A stretch of DNA of 53,215 nucleotides, taken from positions 1-53,215 of the forward strand of contig CAMIFC010000013.1 in assembly GCA_946220775.1 (NCBI GenBank), given 5' to 3'. This document shows, one piece after another, positions 50,737-53,215 of this stretch (positions within the stretch are counted from its first letter, which is position 1; every line of letters starts with the position of its first letter). The notes below the pieces were generated by a model, which saw nothing but the letters and a program-made list of their open reading frames with translations, did no database searches and was not told the origin of the DNA. A program made the position numbers and the translations under genes. The stretch is from an uncultured Corynebacterium sp. GTDB taxonomy: Bacteria > Actinomycetota > Actinomycetes > Mycobacteriales > Mycobacteriaceae.

Positions 50737-52557
50737 ATGACCATCCGAGGGCTTGTCGGCGAGGCACCCACCACAAACCAGGAACTGCTGGACTGGATCG
50801 AGGAGAGCGTCGAGCTCTTCCAACCGGATTCCGTCGTCTTCTGCGACGGTTCCGACGAAGAATGGGATCGCTTAGCTGAACAGCTTGTCGAGGGCGGCAC
50901 CCTGGTGAAGCTGGACGAAGAAAAGCAGCCGAACTCCTTCCTTGCACGATCCAACCCGGCCGACGTGGCCCGCGTGGAATCCCGCACGTTCATCTGCTCC
51001 GAGAACGAAGAGGACGCCGGCCCGACTAACAACTGGATGGCGCCAGACAAGATGCGCGCCGAAATGCGTGAGCACTTCTCCGGCTCCATGCGTGGTCGCA
51101 CCATGTACGTCGTGCCATTCTGCATGGGCCCGATCTCCGACCCAGAACCAAAGCTGGGTATTGAGCTGACGGACTCCGCTTACGTCGTGATGTCCATGCG
51201 CATCATGACCCGCATGGGCTCTGAGGCACTGAAGAAGATCGACCAGACCGGGAAGTTTGTTAAGGGCTGGCACTCCGTCGGTGCACCGCTGGAAGACGGC
51301 GAAAAGGACGTCGCCTGGCCATGCAACGACACGAAGTACATCACGCACTTCCCAGAGGATCGCGAAATCTGGTCCTACGGCTCCGGCTACGGCGGCAACG
51401 CCATCCTGGCTAAGAAGTGCTACGCGCTGCGCATCGCGAGCGTCATGGCACGCGACGAAGGCTGGATGGCAGAGCACATGCTGATCCTGAAGCTGATCAG
51501 CCCAGAAGACAAGGCGTACTACATCTGCGCCGCCTTCCCATCCGCATGTGGCAAGACCAACCTCGCGATGATCCAGCCAACCATCCCAGGCTGGCGCGCA
51601 GAAGTTGTTGGTGACGACATCGCATGGCTGCGCTTTGGCGAAGACGGTCGCCTGTACGCCGTGAACCCAGAAAACGGCTTCTTCGGTGTGGCCCCAGGTA
51701 CCAACTACGCATCCAACCCAGTTGCGATGAAGACCATGGAGCCAGGCAACACCCTGTACACCAACGTCGGCCTGACCGACGACGGCGATGTCTGGTGGGA
51801 AGGCCTGGAGAACAAGCCAGAGCACCTCATCGACTGGCTGGGCAACGAGTGGACCCCAGACTCCGAGGGCAAGGCCGCTCACCCGAACTCCCGCTACTGC
51901 TCCCCAATCGCGCAGTGCCCAACCGCCGCACCAGAGTACGACGACTGGAAGGGCGTTCCAGTCTCCGCGATCCTGTTCGGCGGCCGCCGTGCCGACACTG
52001 TGCCACTGGTTACCCAGGCCCGTGACTGGAACCACGCAACCTTCATGGGGGCAACGATGGCGTCCGGTCAGACCGCCGCTGCTGCCGAAGCTGCTGTGGG
52101 ATCCCTGCGCCACGACCCAATGGCCATGCTGCCATTCATCGGTTACAACGCCGGTGACTACCTGCAGCACTGGATCAACATGGGCGAAAAGGGCGGCGAC
52201 AAGATGCCAGAGGTCTTCCTGGTCAACTGGTTCCGCCGCGGCGATGACGGTCGCTTCCTGTGGCCAGGCTTCGGCGAGAACTCCCGTGTCCTCAAGTGGG
52301 TCGTTGACCGCATCGAGGGCAACGTTGAGGCCGACGAGACCGTGGTTGGCTACATCGCCCGCTACGAAGACATCGACACTGAGGGCCTGACCGAGCCGGA
52401 GGAAGACATCCGCGAGACACTGACCGTCCGTCCAGAGGAATGGTCCCGCGATGTTGAGTCCAACGAGGAATGGCTGAAGTTCCTGGGGCCAAAGGTCCCA
52501 TCCGAGGTCTGGGATCAGCACGAGGCGCTGAAGCAGCGTATCGCTGACGCGAAGTAG
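50737..52557 (+). CDS. pckG: Phosphoenolpyruvate carboxykinase (GTP)
   Basis: PEPCK converts oxaloacetate and GTP to phosphoenolpyruvate, GDP and CO2, the main gluconeogenic step. The 606-residue size is normal for GTP enzymes. The P-loop with the reactive cysteine is FPSACGKTNLAMIQP near residue 270. WLRFGEDGRLYAVNPENGFFG and NWFRRGDDGRFLWPGFGENSR mark the nucleotide and metal sites. I chose ATG 50737 with AGGGAGA upstream over the GTG at 50719. Its codon use is more biased than its neighbours, consistent with high expression. Confidence 0.97.
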   Translation: MTIRGLVGEAPTTNQELLDWIEESVELFQPDSVVFCDGSDEEWDRLAEQLVEGGTLVKLDEEKQPNSFLARSNPADVARVESRTFICSENEEDAGPTNNWMAPDKMRAEMREHFSGSMRGRTMYVVPFCMGPISDPEPKLGIELTDSAYVVMSMRIMTRMGSEALKKIDQTGKFVKGWHSVGAPLEDGEKDVAWPCNDTKYITHFPEDREIWSYGSGYGGNAILAKKCYALRIASVMARDEGWMAEHMLILKLISPEDKAYYICAAFPSACGKTNLAMIQPTIPGWRAEVVGDDIAWLRFGEDGRLYAVNPENGFFGVAPGTNYASNPVAMKTMEPGNTLYTNVGLTDDGDVWWEGLENKPEHLIDWLGNEWTPDSEGKAAHPNSRYCSPIAQCPTAAPEYDDWKGVPVSAILFGGRRADTVPLVTQARDWNHATFMGATMASGQTAAAAEAAVGSLRHDPMAMLPFIGYNAGDYLQHWINMGEKGGDKMPEVFLVNWFRRGDDGRFLWPGFGENSRVLKWVVDRIEGNVEADETVVGYIARYEDIDTEGLTEPEEDIRETLTVRPEEWSRDVESNEEWLKFLGPKVPSEVWDQHEALKQRIADAK

Positions 52558-52903
52558 GTTGCGCTACTAGGTGGTGCTGGCGCTGGCGGTGATGGCGCGG
52601 TGCGCGGCGCCACGGGTGCCTTTGGTGCAGCGATGCTGGTGCTGCAGGCGCGGTTGCGCCATTAAGTAACGCTTGAGCCCCTGTTCGACACGAATAATGA
52701 CGTGTTGGGCAGGGGGTCCGTGTTTTTCGGGGACAATGTGCACGAAAACCAGCGTGAAGTGCACTAAACCTTAGGGGAGAGGCGCGATATGGGGGTTATT
52801 CGGGCACAGTGGAGCGCGATATTGGTGCGATGGGGCCATGATGCGCGCACGATATGGGGCGCAGGGGCGCGGGTGGTGTGAGAAGGCGCCAGGAGAGGCG
52901 AGA

Positions 52904-52972
52904 TGTTAAATTCCCTCGTCGAAAACCTAATCGAAGGCGGTCGGACTAGGTTTTCAGCGAGGGAATTTAACA
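52904..52972. repeat. Large inverted repeat, 26-bp arms
   Basis: Arms at 52904-52929 and 52947-52972 pair in 24 of 26 positions around a 17-base loop. The right arm begins TAGGTTTTC and ends AATTTAACA. It differs in sequence from the element at 67-137 but has the same architecture. Confidence 0.85.
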
Positions 52973-53081
52973 CATGGGGTGTGGGATGCAGGGGTGCGGG
53001 TGAGACTCCCCCGTATCCCGCTGCGTCATCCCCAATCTCTCGGCCACCAGGGGTCTGAAGTCGCCTCAAATGCATTAAGGA

Positions 53082-53137
53082 CGACGTCGTAAGGCCGATT
53101 AGGGGCTAAAAACGCTCTAATCGGCCTTACGACGTCG
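53082..53137. repeat. Perfect inverted repeat, 21-bp arms
   Basis: Arms at 53082-53102 and 53117-53137 are exact reverse complements around a 14-base loop. The outer part is CGACGTCGTAAGGCC. No T-run follows. Confidence 0.88.
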
Positions 53138-53215
53138 GCATCTATGCACAATGGGGGTAGAGGCAGATGGTGACGACAGAGGAAAGGGCGCAACGGGGAC
53201 GGGGAGGGCCCGACG

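Larger units (their letters stand above)
52558..53215. other. Non-coding region downstream of pckG
   Basis: No supported gene is found in the remaining 658 bp. The minus-strand open frame at 52764-53075 runs through a large palindrome and has no ribosome binding site. The stretch contains two big hairpins (52904-52972 and 53082-53137), and three loose repeats of a GCGCGATAT-like word near 52782-52860. No terminator with a T-run is evident after pckG. Confidence 0.6.

Noticed and set aside
1448..52065. GGACGCCA as a KOPS or Chi-like polar signal
   Set aside because: Both orientations occur equally (20 and 17) within one chromosomal segment; polar signals should show a strand bias.
52764..53075. 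103-residue frame on the minus strand after pckG
   Set aside because: It spans the 69-bp palindrome and has no start signal or domain.
1..53215. tRNA, rRNA, prophage or insertion sequence genes
   Set aside because: No cloverleaf-like tRNA, rRNA segment, transposase or integrase was seen in the translations or sequence.

Overview
The window is a chromosomal segment from a mycolic-acid-producing Corynebacterium. The evidence is the gene set and its order. From left to right it carries sodA, glpQ-type, lcp, pheA, gpm-like, serS, glf, glfT2, a PAP2 phosphatase, ubiA, two mycolyltransferases, a cutinase-like Rv3802 homologue, fadD32, pks13, accD4, a CmpL1/MmpL3-type transporter, a NYN gene, trmB and pckG. 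This matches the corynebacterial arrangement, in which the mycobacterial Rv3799-Rv3809 and Rv0206-Rv0211 neighbourhoods lie side by side. By eye the GC content is near 60 percent. A methyltransferase and FAD reductase pair of the tuberculostearic-acid type suggests a species that makes 10-methyl fatty acids. I cannot name the species with confidence.

Layout. 1-485: non-coding, with two copies of a palindromic element. 486-2521: sodA and a patatin-like hydrolase, both on the minus strand. 2727-4552: a glycerophosphodiesterase and a DUF5926 gene. 4549-8315: a minus-strand operon of amidase, CPBP protease and LCP ligase. 8452-10283: pheA and a histidine phosphatase, coupled. 10301-11758: a minus-strand pair, septum-formation-like protein and small metallopeptidase. 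11837-16600 and 16652-18016: serS, plsC-like, HAD, and the 10-methyl fatty acid pair. 18103-24112: the galactan/arabinan precursor block (glf, SGNH hydrolase, glfT2, PAP2, ubiA). 24329-37916: mycolate synthesis and transfer. 38006-39742: an extra FadD. 39820-49011: a long minus-strand run of MFS, DUF6114, DUF6230, DUF3054, flippase-like, MmpL, NYN and trmB genes. 49149-50558: three coupled small genes. 50737-52557: pckG. 52558-53215: non-coding, with two large hairpins.

How the genes fit together. Glf makes UDP-galactofuranose and GlfT2 polymerises the galactan. UbiA and the PAP2 phosphatase make decaprenyl-phosphoribose, the arabinose donor precursor. An LCP protein probably ligates arabinogalactan to peptidoglycan. 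AccD4, FadD32 and Pks13 build the mycolate. The MmpL protein exports trehalose monomycolate, and the secreted mycolyltransferases place mycolate on the wall. The arabinosyltransferase aftB, which normally sits between ubiA and the mycolyltransferases, is absent here.

The most unusual signal is not a gene. The 8-mer GGACGCCA occurs about 37 times by hand count, roughly once per 1.4 kb, in both orientations, in genes and between them. About 3 copies would be expected by chance. Its best copies share a longer layout: a T-tract, then the core, then a CCCCGTCCCAC-like tail. Density, lack of strand bias, and location in linkers and gene edges resemble DNA uptake sequences of Pasteurellaceae and Neisseria. 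I know of no such signal described for Corynebacterium.
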